Below the pieces are notes generated by a model that did not search any database, was not told the origin of the DNA, and saw only the letters and a program-made list of their open reading frames with translations. DNA of 64,000 nucleotides from Chelonoidis abingdonii (lineage: Eukaryota > Chordata > Testudines > Testudinidae), in assembly GCF_003597395.2 (NCBI RefSeq), contig NC_133774.1:46148108-46212107 (forward strand), given 5' to 3'. The position numbers and the translations under genes were made by a program. Shown here one piece after another: positions 33,594 to 45,386 of the stretch (positions are counted from its first letter, which is position 1; every line of letters begins with the position of its first letter).

Positions 33594-35321
33594 CAGGGGT
33601 CGGCAACCTACAGCATGCATGCCAATGGTGGCACACGAGCCGATTTTGCCTGGCACGCGGCTGCCAGCCGGGGTCCCGGCCACCAGCCCCGCTCAGCCCG
33701 CTTTCAGCTGAGTGAATGGAATCCCAGGCCGGCAGAAGGCTGAGCGGGGCTGGCGGCCGGGACCCCAGAACGATGGCAGGCATGCCCCCCAGCTTTCCCC
33801 TCACTGTGCTCGGGTTCTGCGGCTCCCAGGAGTGTGAACTACCAGGGCACGAGACCTTGAGCCTGCTCCGGGAGGGGCGGCAGCTCACACTCCTGGGAGC
33901 CGCAGAGCCCAAGCACAGCGAGGGAGGAGTCAGAGAGAGCACGGGGACCGCCACCCGCATGCATCTGCTGCAGGAGCCCCCCGGAGGGGGGGCACCAAGA
34001 CGCAGCCTGGGCAGGCACATCCCCCAGCTCCCCCCTCACCGTGCTTGGGCCCTGCGGCTCCTGGAAGTGTGAGCCACCGGCACCGCTGCCCCTCCCACAG
34101 CTCCCCCCCTTCCTGCTGCCTCAGTACTCCATGTGGAGGCAAAACTCCACATGGAGCCAGCGTCTGACCAGCATGGGCATGGTAAGGGGAGTCCCTTGGG
34201 GCAGTCAGGGAGCAGGGGGAAGGTTGGATGGGTCAGGAGTTCTGAGGATCCTGTCAGGGGTCAGGGAGTAGTTGATGGGGTGTGGGAGACCCGGGAGTCA
34301 GTCTGGAGGTGGAGATGTGGATAAGGGTTGGGGCAATCAGGGGACAGGTAGAGGGTAAGGTACTAGGGGGGCAGTTAGGGTAGGGGGAGTCAGGGGACAA
34401 GGAGCAGGGAAGCTTAGGTAGGGGGTGGGGTTCTGGGGGNNNNNNNNNNNNNNNNNNNNNNNNNNNNNNNNNNNNNNNNNNNNNNNNNNNNNNNNNNNNN
34501 NNNNNNNNNNNNNNNNNNNNNNNNNNNNNNNNNNNNNNNNNNNNNNNNNNNNNNNNNNNNNNNNNNNNNNNNNNNNNNNNNNNNNNNNNNNNNNNNNNNN
34601 NNNNNNNNNNNNNNNNNNNNNNNNNNNNNNNNNNNNNNNNNNNNNNNNNNNNNNNNNNNNNNNNNNNNNNNNNNNNNNNNNNNNNNNNNNNNNNNNNNNN
34701 NNNNNNNNNNNNNNNNNNNNNNNNNNNNNNNNNNNNNNNNNNNNNNNNNNNNNNNNNNNNNNNNNNNNNNNNNNNNNNNNNNNNNNNNNNNNNNNNNNNN
34801 NNNNNNNNNNNNNNNNNNNNNNNNNNNNNNNNNNNNNNNNNNNNNNNNNNNNNNNNNNNNNNNNNNNNNNNNNNNNNNNNNNNNNNNNNNNNNNNNNNNN
34901 NNNNNNNNNNNNNNNNNNNNNNNNNNNNNNNNNNNNNNNNNNNNNNNNNNNNNNNNNNNNNNNNNNNNNNNNNNNNNNNNNNNNNNNNNNNNNNNNNNNN
35001 NNNNNNNNNNNNNNNNNNNNNNNNNNNNNNNNNNNNNNNNNNNNNNNNNNNNNNNNNNNNNNNNNNNNNNNNNNNNNNNNNNNNNNNCCCCAGGTTAAGA
35101 ACCACTGCACTAAACTGATAAGATCTGCATTTTAATTTAATTTTAGATGAAGCTTCTTAAACATTTTAAAAAAACTTGTTTATTTTACATACAACAATAG
35201 TTTATAGACTTAGAGAGAGACCTTCTAAAAATGTTAAAATGTATTACCGGCACTTGAAACCTTAATTAGAGTGAATAAATGAAGACTCAGCACATCACTT
35301 CTGAAAGGTTGCCAACCCCTG
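33594..35321. mobile_element. hAT non-autonomous element, long copy
   Basis: Starts caggggtcggcaacct and ends aggttgccaacccctg. It is flanked by a perfect 8-bp duplication CTCTACAG (33586-33593 and 35322-35329). The right part (35120-35300) is the AT-rich block shared with 43771-44079 and 56691-56997. The left part is GC-rich. A 648-base gap (34440-35087) hides the middle. Just right of the gap, ccccaggttaagaaccactg looks like the right end of a different hAT nested inside. Confidence 0.92.
34440..35087. other. assembly gap
   Basis: A run of 648 N. Nothing can be said about its content; length may be an estimate. Confidence 1.
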
Positions 35322-35329
35322 CTCTACAG

Positions 35330-36310
35330 TTTAGCTAACACATAAAAAGCTACATCAATTATGTACCTCCTGCACCTTATTGGCTCACACACCATTCTAA
35401 GAAAGAATAAATGTAAGCATGGATTTGGGAAGGAAACATAATCCCATGTCACCCCAACACTACACCCCTGATAGTGTTTGAACTTAACTAAAATGAGGGG
35501 AGAGTTTATGCTGCACAGTCATCCCATGTGATCTCCACTGAAAAGTTCAAGCTACAAAGCAACTTCCTACGGTGTCTGTTGTGAGACTCTTCTTCAGATA
35601 TCACACACACACACGCACACACACACACACACACACCCCATGAAAGAGAAATTAGACAACATGATGATCCCAAGATTTCGCCCATCAGAAGGTTTCTTGG
35701 CGCCTAGTCAGAGCTTCTGCTCACCGGAGGCAGGGTGAGTACCTCTGCTAGGCTTCCCTTGAAGACACCACACTTAAGAGGACAAGGACATTATCAAAAG
35801 TCTTCTTATATCTCCTGCAGTCAGCCACCTCAGGAAAGCTGCTACTTTGGTTGCATACAACTCTAACTTCCTCCTACCCAGCTGTAGGATTCTTCTGGGG
35901 CAAGGGCTTCCCTCCTCCCTTCTATGAGGCTACCCATCTTAAAAGCAGCAGCCATTTACTGTGTTATCTGCATGAAGCATCTTCTGCCTCCTGGTGCTGA
36001 CTATAACAAACAGCAACTCGGAAAAAGAAAGTGATTCTAGCAAGTAAGGACAGAACTTCATAACTCTAAAATTAAAACAATGTACAAAAAACACCACACT
36101 AGTCATTGAACCTAGCACTCACTTAGAAAAAAAAATTCAGCCATACATATCACTGGACCACTTTATGAAAAATCAGCCTGCAAAATTTCATGTTTGAATA
36201 ATCTAAAACTGTATTTTCTTAAGCAGGTATCAAAGAGAGAATCTGTGTGCAGTTTTCATTCTAAAACGAGGCAGAGTTGTAAAACAGGATTTTACAAATG
36301 CACTGACAGA
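35330..36310. other. JMY intron with CA microsatellite
   Basis: Intron between two hAT elements. A CA tract lies at 35601-35637. Confidence 0.55.
35601..35637. repeat. CA dinucleotide microsatellite
   Basis: About eighteen CA units with one CG interruption. Confidence 0.95.
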
Positions 36311-36318
36311 CTCAATTA

Positions 36319-38476
36319 CTGGCTGGATAAAAATCAATGATTTAAAAAAAATCAATCAAAAAATGGTTGGTTGGTTTGTTTTTTGGTAAAATGCTTTTTG
36401 AGGGGGGGGAACCTATCTAAAGATAGTTTTAATTAAGATACTTTATAGCTCAAAAGATATCTCATCATGGAATAGGGATTATAAATTCAAATTCTATGGT
36501 ATGAGACAATATAGTCATGTAATGTTTAAGAAAAGTTTTGTAAATGAGTTCTAATAGTTCATGGATTAGGGACCCAATCTTATGATTCTGTGAAACTCCT
36601 GGAACCCCATAACAGAGCAGATGTAGCAGGCAAATTGCTGGATAAAGTGTATGAAAGAGAAACTGAGCAGTGTGCAAAAGGTCTAGCGGGTAAAATTGCT
36701 AACTTGAGTCTTGATGGGTGGAGCAATGTCCAGAGTGATCCTGCTGTTTGTGCTTGTGTGACAACAGAAGAAAGGAATGTCTCTTTACAGAAACAATTGA
36801 TACATCAGGAAATACGCACACAGTAGAATACTTACAAGAAGTAGCAGTAAAAGCAATTAAAAAAATCAAATGTCTAGTACACAGCTTGGTCACAGATAAT
36901 GCTGCAAATGTATCCAAGATGAGAAGAAATTATTTAGAAGAGAGTCCCAAGCTAACAACATATGGTTGAAGTGCTTATTTGATGACCTCCTAGCCAAAGA
37001 CTTCAGTGTTCAAGAAATAAAGGCTAATGTTGTTGAAACTGCAAAATACTTCTGTAACAACCACTTTGCAGTAGCTGCTCTGACAAAAGTGGGAAGAACC
37101 AAGCTAATTGTCCCACAAGATGTGCAACAGAACTCAGTAATGGACTGTTTTGAGCACTATTTCAAGAACTGGCCTCATCTGTTTTGAAAAAATAGATGGC
37201 ACTGTCACAGCCAAAGTTCTCAACGTTGGGCTTAAGAGAAATGTTGAAGACATGCTGAGTACCCTGAAGCCTATTTCTATACCCTTGAACAAAACGCAGA
37301 GAAATAGCTGTTTTATTGCTGATGCCACTGAAATTTGGAAGGAACTGAGTGATATCTTAAAGAGAGAAATATGCAATGACAGAGTTAAATTACACGCATT
37401 AACAAAACAAATGGGACAAGTACATCTCCAGCTCATTTTCTTGCAGATATTCTCAATACTCAATTCTCAGTACCAGGGTCAAACCTTAACTACTGAAGAA
37501 GAGTTGGCTATGACATGGACATCCAGCAATCATCCCTCCATAATGCCAACTATAATAAACTTCAGAGATAAGGGTGAACGAATCAAAAAATATATGTTTG
37601 CTGATAATGTTTTAAAGAAAGTCACACCAGTGAACTGGTGGAAGTCACTTAGGAACTTGGATTCAGAGACTGTTGAAGTGACAATCTCACTTTTAACAGC
37701 AGTAGCTTCTTCTGCCAGTGTAGAAAGAATATTTTCTTCCTTTGGACTAATTCATTCAAATAGAATCATTGGGACCTGAAAAGGTAGTGAAAGCTTGTTT
37801 TTCTTTTCTTTAGCTTTATTGAATCAAACAGAAATGGAAGTTGCAGTACGATGCTGAGTTACTGCGAAGCCAGATCATTTAGTTTTCTCTGTTGACCTGG
37901 CTGACACAGTCAATTTCATTTTTTTTTTTATATTTCATTTAACTATCTTAGTTAAAAACAATTTTAAAAAACTTGAATGTTTAACTACATTCAAAAATTC
38001 ATTTGCTTGTTTTGTTAAAATATTTATTAAATGTTTGCCATTGAAGAAAAAAATCCAGAACACAGAAGGTTGTTGTTTTAGTTAAAGAAAACAGTTTAAA
38101 TGTCTGTCTGGTGATGTTCTCCTCCTAATACAGCATGGCAAGAAAATCTTCCAAATATTAATGATTAACCTGTTGATTTGGAGATAGTTCACTTCCCAAT
38201 GACTTCAGAAATATCTACTTCAATTACCTTTGGTAAATAAAATACCCAAACAATCATTCATTTTCTGATATAGCTGTAAAACTAATCTGAAAAGTTTCAA
38301 AATAAATCACTTTAAAAATGTATAGTGTTCCTTTCTAAAAACGAAACCTACATCTATCTCTGAGTTGTGAAGAATGTGTAGTAAGGTTATAACAACCAAC
38401 AAGAATGCACTTTTATGTAGAAATCCATGATTAAATCGAGTCTTCCTGACTAGTGATTTAAATCAAATCCACCCTG
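36319..38476 (+). mobile_element. hAT DNA transposon with transposase relic
   Basis: Flanked by a perfect 8-bp duplication CTCAATTA (36311-36318 and 38477-38484). The right end reads gtgatttaaatcaaatccac then cctg; the left end reads ctggctggataaaaatcaat then gattt, an imperfect inverted match. The interior carries a broken hAT transposase on plus (36590-37779). At 2.16 kb it is short of a full autonomous element because the N-terminal zinc-finger region is not visible. Confidence 0.93.
36590..37779 (+). pseudogene. hAT transposase, frameshifted
   Basis: The coding blocks run through at least three frames (36590-36826, 36748-36969, 36966-37187, 37150-37779). Recognisable parts are IANLSLDGWSNVQSDP and VHSLVTDNAANVSKMRR from the RNase H-like catalytic domain (both Asp positions visible), YFCNNHFAVAAL from the middle of the protein, and the C-terminal dimerisation block with MPTIINF, NWWKSL and VASSASVERIFSSFG. 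A stop follows IIGT, so the extreme C terminus is lost. A domesticated host gene was considered, but the broken frames and flanking duplication favour a dead transposon. Confidence 0.88.
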
Positions 38477-38484
38477 CTCAATTA

Positions 38485-40627
38485 TATCTTTAACAAGCAC
38501 TTCAGTGCTAAAACTGGGACATGCAAGAGTTTTCTTTAAAATATTTGTACATTTGCAGGTTCCCTTTCAATTCTATTGTGTCTTTCATCAGAAAAACACA
38601 TACTATTCTTTTTGGCCTTTAAAACATGTCTGTGAGATTGGTAAGTACTGAACCTCTCTTATAACCTGGAACATAAAAAATATGCAAATTAAAATAATTC
38701 CTTTTCTGTTTAGCCCCACAACATTCAGACTTGCCAGATAAATTAAAATACTAAGCTAGCAGCCAACTCTCACATTATCTGTTGATGACATTCCATCTAC
38801 CACAAATCCCTCAGCAGAGAGGAAGCTGGAGTGTTTCGGTATGTTGACCCTTTAAAAGCCTTAATTTACAGAATGTGAATTCAAGTACAGATCTTCTGTT
38901 GGTAACTCTAAAGGCCATCATCATGGAATTCCCTGTTTACTGTCTCAACAGCTATCAGAGCAACTGTGTTCCATTTACAAGTAAAACAATGTTTTTTCCC
39001 TCCCTAACTACCAACCTGGACATTCAAGCTAGGATTCTGAAGTAAAGTTGTGTTTTTTCTGGCTTTAGCATTATCAAAAGAAGATTCCCAGCCAGAATTT
39101 AGTCAATTCTCCTGATGCCGTCTCCTGGCACTACAGAGTGAATGTAGCTACCAGGAGTAAAAAGTAGTTCCAGTTTACGATGGTTACTAAAATGTACATA
39201 GTACAGATCTGTTTCATAGGAAAAATGCTACTTTTCTGACCATAACTGTACTTTAAAGGAAGTAGGATTGATTATCCAATAAACAGCACTTTTCTCTGAG
39301 TCAGTAGTAATTCGTGTGTGTTAGAGGCCACAGTACTTTGAGAGATGCCATGTTTCAGAGGAGATGCAGAATCCTATGGTATTTTTTACAAGAGTAACTG
39401 CACTAGTTCTGCGGGATTAATTCCAAATAGGTAGTTTCATTCTGCCTAACTAAAACTCCCTCATAAATTTCAACTGCATCAGTATTCTTTCAGTATTCTA
39501 TTTTAACTTGTATGTGGTATTGCTGTACATTATTTAAAAACGCTAACTCCTAACAGACTGTTGCGTTCAATAAAGTTTGTCAAACCGTCTAAGCTTTTTT
39601 GGATAAAGGCTTAAATATAAAAGTGTAATATTGTGAAATAAGAATATTTTTAAAACTTAAGCAGTAAGCTATGAAGAATTTTTCTGATTCAGTAATCATC
39701 TGAAAGCTTACTTAAGTGTACCATGACCAAAACAGTGATGTATACTACTTTTACAGCAGGTCTACTGTTCTTTTGGTGGAAAAGTTGGTAATAGTGGAAT
39801 AATCTCAATACCCAAACCGAATTTAAGTACTGGTGACAATGTACCTCAACTCAGAGGTCCTTCAAATTACTCAGTGAACCTTCCAGAAGTAAAAATCAAC
39901 ATAACATTATAATTTTGCTAATATTAATTTAAAGAAAATGGATTTAATTACTTCTTCCTCCTTTGTCTCTCTTACTAGATAGGTTCCTTTCTGGTTGTAT
40001 GAACGTAAACAGTGCAGTGACATCAGGATCAAAACTAGAATCATATCCTAAAGCAGTCTGTGAACAAAGAGCTATCTATTGAGCACTTACTCATGGCCTG
40101 CAGAGAGCTGGCTAGGCTAACTGCTAAATTTAATTAAAACACAGCTAAAAATGTATTAAGCTCTCTTTCTCTATGGGCTCAATTACAGTAATTGCCGTAA
40201 GGATGTTATAGGATCACACATGTGAGAAGAGACAGTCCACACTACTGTAAATGGGGGAAAAGGTGCCATCTCCCAAGATGTAACTCACAATGCGAGCACA
40301 TTTGAAAATTTCTGCTCTAGAGTGACTTTTCTGATGAACACTTCCTCCACAAGTCCTTTAGCACTGAGCCAGCATAGACAGCTAACATCTGAGTAAAAGT
40401 ATAAGCATAAGAAAACCCAGGAAACCAGGCTGGATACAAATACACTAAATTTCCCTGCGTCATGTCTATGAGTTGGTTTTAAATGATTTGTGAGCTAGAT
40501 CAGGTCTAGGCACCCTAGCTTGCGTGTCCCTGATCTAAACTCTGTTACATTTTGAAGCATTTATGTTGCCCTTGTATCCAAAGCTCAGCCGGAGGATTCT
40601 GATTTGCATGACACCTCCTTGACAGCC
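38485..40627. other. JMY intron, nothing recognised
   Basis: About 2.1 kb of AT-rich intron with no element or exon recognised. Confidence 0.5.
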
Positions 40628-40635
40628 ACTTGCTA

Positions 40636-40797
40636 GACTTAAAAGCAGCAAAGAATCCTGTGGCACCTTATAGACTAACAGATGTATTGGAGTATGAGCT
40701 TTCGTGGGTGAATACCCACTTCGTTGGATGTCTAAAAGGTGCCACAGGACTCTTTGCTACTTTTACAGATCCAGACTTACACGGCTACCCCTCTGAT
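40636..40797 (-). repeat. fold-back repeat with decayed hammerhead-like core
   Basis: Flanked by a perfect 8-bp duplication ACTTGCTA (40628-40635 and 40798-40805). Both arms are present: gcaccttatagactaacaga and its inverted counterpart ending ggtgccacaggactctttgc pair over about 28 bases. On the minus strand the loop holds CCAACGA (instead of CTGACGA), a perfect GTGGGT/ACCCAC stem, GAAA and GCTCATACTC. The changed G of the core box and the broken stem III suggest no activity. Confidence 0.85.
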
Positions 40798-40984
40798 ACT
40801 TGCTACATTTAAATATTTATTTCAGAAATTTTGAGAGCAACAACTCCTGTAAGTTAGCCAAACATGCAGTACACAAGACTATTTAGAAAATAATTTCTTC
40901 CTTTCTAGTCCTAATGTTTCCAAATATTGCATAAGACGTTAGGTATGTGATTTCAACTGAAGGTAAGGAGACAAAGCAATACAT

Positions 40985-41076
40985 AATTTGGGAATTGGTC
41001 CTGCTTTTAGCAGGGGGTTGGACTAGATGACCTCCTGAGGTCCCTTCCAACCCTGATATTCTATGATTCTATGATA
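40985..41076 (+). mobile_element. CR1 LINE, 5'-truncated 3' tail
   Basis: Only the last 90 bases of CR1: gggaattggtcctgctttta through ctgatattctatgattctat. Very similar to the tail at 255-349, so a young copy. Confidence 0.9.
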
Positions 41077-41262
41077 AAGATTTAAAAATCTACCTCCTTC
41101 TCCCAGATGCAGATTTTAACTTATTTTAATTGTACTTATGTTCAAAGTCCTAAATCTTTACTTATTTAGAGAATGCTAAAATTGCTGATGCTAAGTTTTA
41201 CAGTTCTAGTAGTAGTACTGTCTTAGATAACAAAGATTATGCACATAAAACTTGTACTGCAC

Positions 41263-41428
41263 CTGACACTAGTCTTTTGATGCTTTCAAGTTGTGCTGTC
41301 AGCAGCAGCTCTTCATACTTCAAAATCTCAAACTGCACTTCATACAACTGAAGCTGTAGATCATAATAATCAGCTTCCAACTGGTCCAAATGGGGTATGG
41401 CTTCTGTACCACCTTGCAAACTCTGCAT
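41263..41428 (-). CDS. JMY: JMY internal exon, coiled-coil segment
   Basis: This exon encodes 55 codons plus one base, starting MQSLQGGTEAI and ending in SIKRLVS. I recognise it as the central coiled-coil region of JMY, an actin nucleator that binds Arp2/3 and actin and also acts as a p53/p300 cofactor in cytosol and nucleus. The stretch LEADYYDLQLQLYEVQFEIL is characteristic of the protein. On the minus strand the exon follows a pyrimidine-rich acceptor (cattcag, AG at 41430-41429) and ends at a GT donor (41262-41261), leaving phase 1. The split codon is completed as Glu by the next exon at 33399. The preceding exon was not found up to position 64000; it may lie in the gap at 53304-53719 or beyond the window. 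WHAMM is the closest paralogue, but the sequence fits JMY better. Confidence 0.93.
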
Positions 41429-42990
41429 CTGAATGGAGGGAAGAAAAAAAAAGAAAAGAAAAGTGAATAATACATGTCTACAGGATCCTAGTAAAACCAA
41501 GACCTAGATATTCATTTTTATGTTAAAAAAATTAAAACATGCAAAAAGTAGATTTAACAGAGACAGTTCAGGTTATTGTAAATATGGATAAACTCAATAT
41601 TGTCAATGCTGTAAAAGTTTTGACTACTCTCACTTCAGATGAATAGTCAACGTATTTTCAGTATAGCACTAGGAGGTCTGTAACATCAGGTTACAGTTTA
41701 TGACTGCCCATTCTTTCAGGATGAGGAGAGTGAGGTACACCTCCAACTTCTGTTTCTGCATGTATTTCATGTTTTTGTTTGTTTGTTTGTTTTGGTAGAT
41801 AGAGCAATAGAGGTCTAATGTAACCATTTGGTACTGTGTTAGCTTAGATGCAAAAATGTTTTAAAATTGTTAGAGGCTGTTATACCAACAAAACCTAGAA
41901 AACTCAAGTTAAGATTGACAGCCTAGGTCACAGTGAACTAAAAAAAAATGACTAGATGTATCTCTTTCTCTCTCTCAATGGGACAACAACTGAGGAATCT
42001 TCCAGCAAATAAAATACATATACTTCACTCTATGTTTTCCACTCTCACACACTATGTGGCTAACCTTCCTAGATGCAGACATAAAGCAGCATACCTGCCT
42101 AACCCATAGGCTTTTGTGCCATGTCTCAGGCCTCCCTTCAAAATCTCAGGACATCCAGTGCTGCAGCAATGAACAGAAGAGAACATTAGATCCTTTTTAG
42201 TCAGAGAGAGAAGTTGATAGTTCTTGAGCCTCATTGTTTTGGGAGTAAAGTAAGAGAATAGAGAATTTCCCAAGTTTAAAACAATTATGTCAATTTTTCT
42301 GGTCATATGTCAGAAAGGAACATGTAAGACAAGGTTTCAGGAAACAGCCAAAATGAAAATTCCAAGCTTTTCCATTTCCCACAGTAGGCAAGTATGCATA
42401 GCAGCCAGATCCTGTTTTGCTGGAGAGCGGGGATTGGAGTTCAGAACTGCACAGTCAGCTGATATGGAAAAGAATCTCTCATCCGTTGCTGCATTTTACA
42501 GGAGAATCTAGGTTTGGATTTCTCTAGTTATCTTTCCCACCTACCAGTCACTGCCAAAGCCAAACATAAGTTCCTAACAAAACGAGTCCGTCAGCTTCTA
42601 TCAAGTCTGGATCCGCTCTTAGCTGAGGCAGGAGAGAAAGCCATTTTGGTTTCAGTTGGACACATTTTTCTAGTGTGCCCATCCTCTTTTCCTGCGGAAA
42701 GAGGATCCAGCTTCTATATTATAAATCCTCAACCAGGAAGTGGGGCCATCTAATGAGAAAATGCAAAACAAAGTAAAAGTTTGGGTTTTTTTTTTTTTTC
42801 CAAATTAAAAATAACAAAATTTTACTTGCTAGTAGATTTAAGTTATGGTCATATCCTCAAGGATTAAAACTTCACTGTAATGAATAGTCAACCATAAATT
42901 GGCTTCCTAGTTTTTATTGATTTGAAATGATCTTTAAAGAGTTTTCTGAATTAATCTAGAAAAGCATGTTTCCACACAAGATTGAAGCAT
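41429..42990. other. JMY intron, nothing recognised
   Basis: Intron upstream of the first visible exon. A frame at 42514-42753 shows no family resemblance, and no JMY exon was seen. Confidence 0.5.
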
Positions 42991-43163
42991 GGAGTGGGCA
43001 AACATGGACTGGCACTCTGTCCAAAAAGGCATTACCTGTTTCCAAGTCATTGGCAACTTAGAAGAAAATGATCATAAACACTTAAGGATCCATATTCTAA
43101 CGGATAAAGCAGAAGATGGGGTAGTAGTTGGTGTTTGCTATAGACCACCAGCTCACACTATAG
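42991..43163 (+). mobile_element. CR1 LINE endonuclease fragment
   Basis: The frame ends DGVVVGVCYRPPAH, matching the VGVCYRPP block of the CR1 endonuclease domain. The similarity stops where the hAT terminus begins at 43164, so the CR1 was probably interrupted there. Confidence 0.65.
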
Positions 43164-43286
43164 CTGTGTTTCCCAACCTTTTCTAGTCTAAGGTACACTT
43201 CAATAAAATGTGTGTGGGGCGTGCTAAAATTATTAAAAGAAAACTTACTTTTAATGAGAAATTTGAGCTTGTTTTGATGCACAGAG

Positions 43287-44343
43287 TCATTGAATCCTGG
43301 CAGGAAATGTGAACAATGCAATTTGGAGCTCTTGCTCCACCAATCTCAGACGCTCTCTTTGTTTTTGATGCAAGGCGGACTTAAAAAACTTACACAGGTA
43401 CATTGTTGAAAACAGGAACAGAATGGAGATAGCACAGTGTGACATTACTGGGTATTGAGCTGCCACCATCAACCAGAATGAGTCCAAAGACATGTCACCA
43501 TACTTTAAAGCACAGTCCATCCTTAATTTGGCAAGTTGCTTGAGCCATTTTTGTAAGATTCTTAGCACTTCCCACTGCAAAGGAACTCCAAAGATCCAGT
43601 CAAAATCTTTTGTATAGGCTGAAGAAAAATATAACCTGAATTTTTCTTCCAGAACTTTCAGATATTCAGAAATTACATTGACCAAAATACTCCCAGTAGG
43701 ATCTGCCATGTCTGTGGGGGGGACATTTCTACTGTGACTTCTGCTACCAGAAGGCTAACTTAGATCTAAAAGAGGGGTCAGCAACCTTTCAGAAGTGGTG
43801 TGCCACATCTTCATTTTTTCACTCTAATTTAAGGTTTCGCATGCCAGTAATACATTTTAACGCTTTTAGAAGGTCTCTTTCTATGAGTCTGTAACATATA
43901 ACTAAACTATTGTTGTATGCAAAGTAAATAAGGTTTTAAAATGTTTAAGAAGCTTCATTTAAAATTAAATTATAATGCCGAGCCCCCCAAACTGGTGGCC
44001 AGGACCCGGGCAGTGTGAGTGCCACTGAGAATCAGCTCGCGTGCCGCCTTCGGCACTCGTGCCATAGGTTGTGTACCCAGATCTAAACCCATGCAATTTA
44101 TCCATGCAGGAGAGAAGATTCTCATTTCTACCTTGCACTTTCCTGCTCACATGGTGTTGGAATACATAAGCCAAATAAGCAAGTTTTGCACACCATGCCA
44201 CATCAGAGATCAAGTCTGTATATGTGGATTCCTCCAAAGTTAAGAACAGTTTTAATTCGTCTCTCAGCTCATACAAATGAGCGAGAACTTTTCCATGGGA
44301 AAACCAGTGGATTTCTGTGTACAGAAGTAAACTCTGGTTTTCT
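43287..44343 (-). pseudogene. hAT transposase (SCAND3/ZBED5-like), interrupted
   Basis: The upstream block (44343-44080) reads LLLYTEIHWFSHGKV, YELRDELKLFL, WCAKLAYLAYVF and QGRNENLLSCMDKLHGF, typical of the SCAND3/ZBED5 group. The downstream block (43709-43287) reads DMSLDSFWLMVAAQYP, AISILFLFSTMYLCKFF and ends near the hAT dimerisation segment. The element at 43771-44079 lies between them, and stops and shifts occur elsewhere. It is a dead transposase, not a host gene. Confidence 0.8.
43771..44079. mobile_element. hAT non-autonomous element, short copy
   Basis: Flanked by a perfect 8-bp duplication GATCTAAA (43763-43770 and 44080-44087). It begins agaggggtcagcaacctttc and ends ataggttgtgtaccca, decayed versions of the ends of the 33594 element. 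It lies in reverse orientation relative to that copy. It contains the shared AT-rich block (tttaaaattaaattataatg). Confidence 0.9.
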
Positions 44344-44345
44344 GC

Positions 44346-45386
44346 TCATCTGCATCTCATCGCTACAACCTTTACAGACCTTTAAGGAATCTGATTATTA
44401 TACCATTAGAAAAAACAGACTGGTTATCCATACAAAGGTGGAAAGCTGATACTGCTGCCAGATGAACCTTGGCAGAGGAAACTGCTAAGCCTTGATGTTT
44501 TAGGTCCAACAGATAGTCAAGGATATGTTGGATGGACAAATGCATCAACAAGATGCTGATTTGACAAGCCCAGACAGAGAACCACTTCCATTTTGACAAG
44601 GAGGCGTCCTGTTGGAGGGGTTTCTACTTCTTAGTAAGATCTAGCAAACTTGTTCCGAGCAAGACTGTTCTCTGGAATTTAGCAATAGAGCTTCTAGGCC
44701 ATTAGGTGAAGGGGTTGCAGGTTCAGGTGGAGTAGCCGACCACAATCTTGGGAGATCAGATCCAGGTGCAATGGGAATGAGATTGGAGATGTCACTGGGA
44801 AGTCAAGTAGAGTGGAGGAACCAGTGCTGGGGCTATTCATATAAACCAGGCATGATCCTGCTTGATCTTTAATAGCACTCTGTAGGAGTGGGATCAGGAG
44901 GAAAGCATCGTTTTTCTGTCCAGGGTAGCAGGAAGGTATCTGTGATTGAGACTGGACTGTGGCCTTGCAGGGAGCAGAAAGTTGTTTGCAAATAGATCAA
45001 TCTGCGGCGTCACCCACTGCTGGAAAATTAATCTTGCCACATCCAGGCAAAAAGACTATTTGTGGTGACTAGAAAATGACCTGCTCAGATGGTCTGCTAG
45101 CTCATTCTGCAGCTATGGAAAGTAAGAGGCCTTGAGGTTGACTGAATGGACTATGCAAAAATTCCTACAGGTGAACTGCTTCAACGAAGGAGGGATGAGT
45201 GAGTGCCTCCCTGCCTATTGAGGTAAAACATAGCTGTGATGTTGTCTGTTAGAACAAATGGCTTTCCCCATCCTTGAGGTCTATCACTAGAGATTGGAAT
45301 TCAGACTCTGGGAGAAATGCTCTGGCCTGGCAAGAGACAAACACAACTCCTAAAAACTCTATCCTGTCTGTACTGGGCAAAGGGTA
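44346..45386 (-). mobile_element. DIRS-D fragment
   Basis: Contains the recombinase N-terminal region (44372-44599) and then matches the DIRS-E order through the recombinase-RNase H spacer, ending near aactctatcctgtctgtact at 45355. Neither terminal repeat is present. It stops where an LTR begins at 45387. Confidence 0.7.
44372..44599 (-). pseudogene. DIRS-D recombinase core-domain fragment
   Basis: MSKWKWFSVWACQISI, ILDYLLDLKHQGLAVSSAKV and HLAAVSAFHL match the same segments in DIRS-C and DIRS-E. The catalytic C-terminal half is missing. Confidence 0.75.

Larger units (their letters stand above)
43164..44345 (-). mobile_element. hAT (Charlie/SCAND3-like) relic with nested hAT
   Basis: The left end ctgtgtttcccaacctttt resembles the terminal repeat of Charlie-type hATs. 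Two blocks of transposase on minus are separated by a younger 309-bp element (43771-44079). The right terminus is not visible; DIRS-D begins near 44346 and probably truncates it. Confidence 0.8.

Noticed and set aside
33562..34271. GC-rich open frames with several candidate starts
   Set aside because: They lie inside the hAT element bounded by the CTCTACAG duplication and carry no protein family signal.
34254..35135. Very long open frames through the N run
   Set aside because: They are artefacts of unknown bases translated without stops.
36590..37779. Possible ZBED-like host gene
   Set aside because: At least three frame changes, missing N terminus and a perfect 8-bp duplication indicate a dead transposon.
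42287..42753. Two plus-strand frames that look gene-like
   Set aside because: No family resemblance, no splice-compatible neighbours and no JMY similarity.
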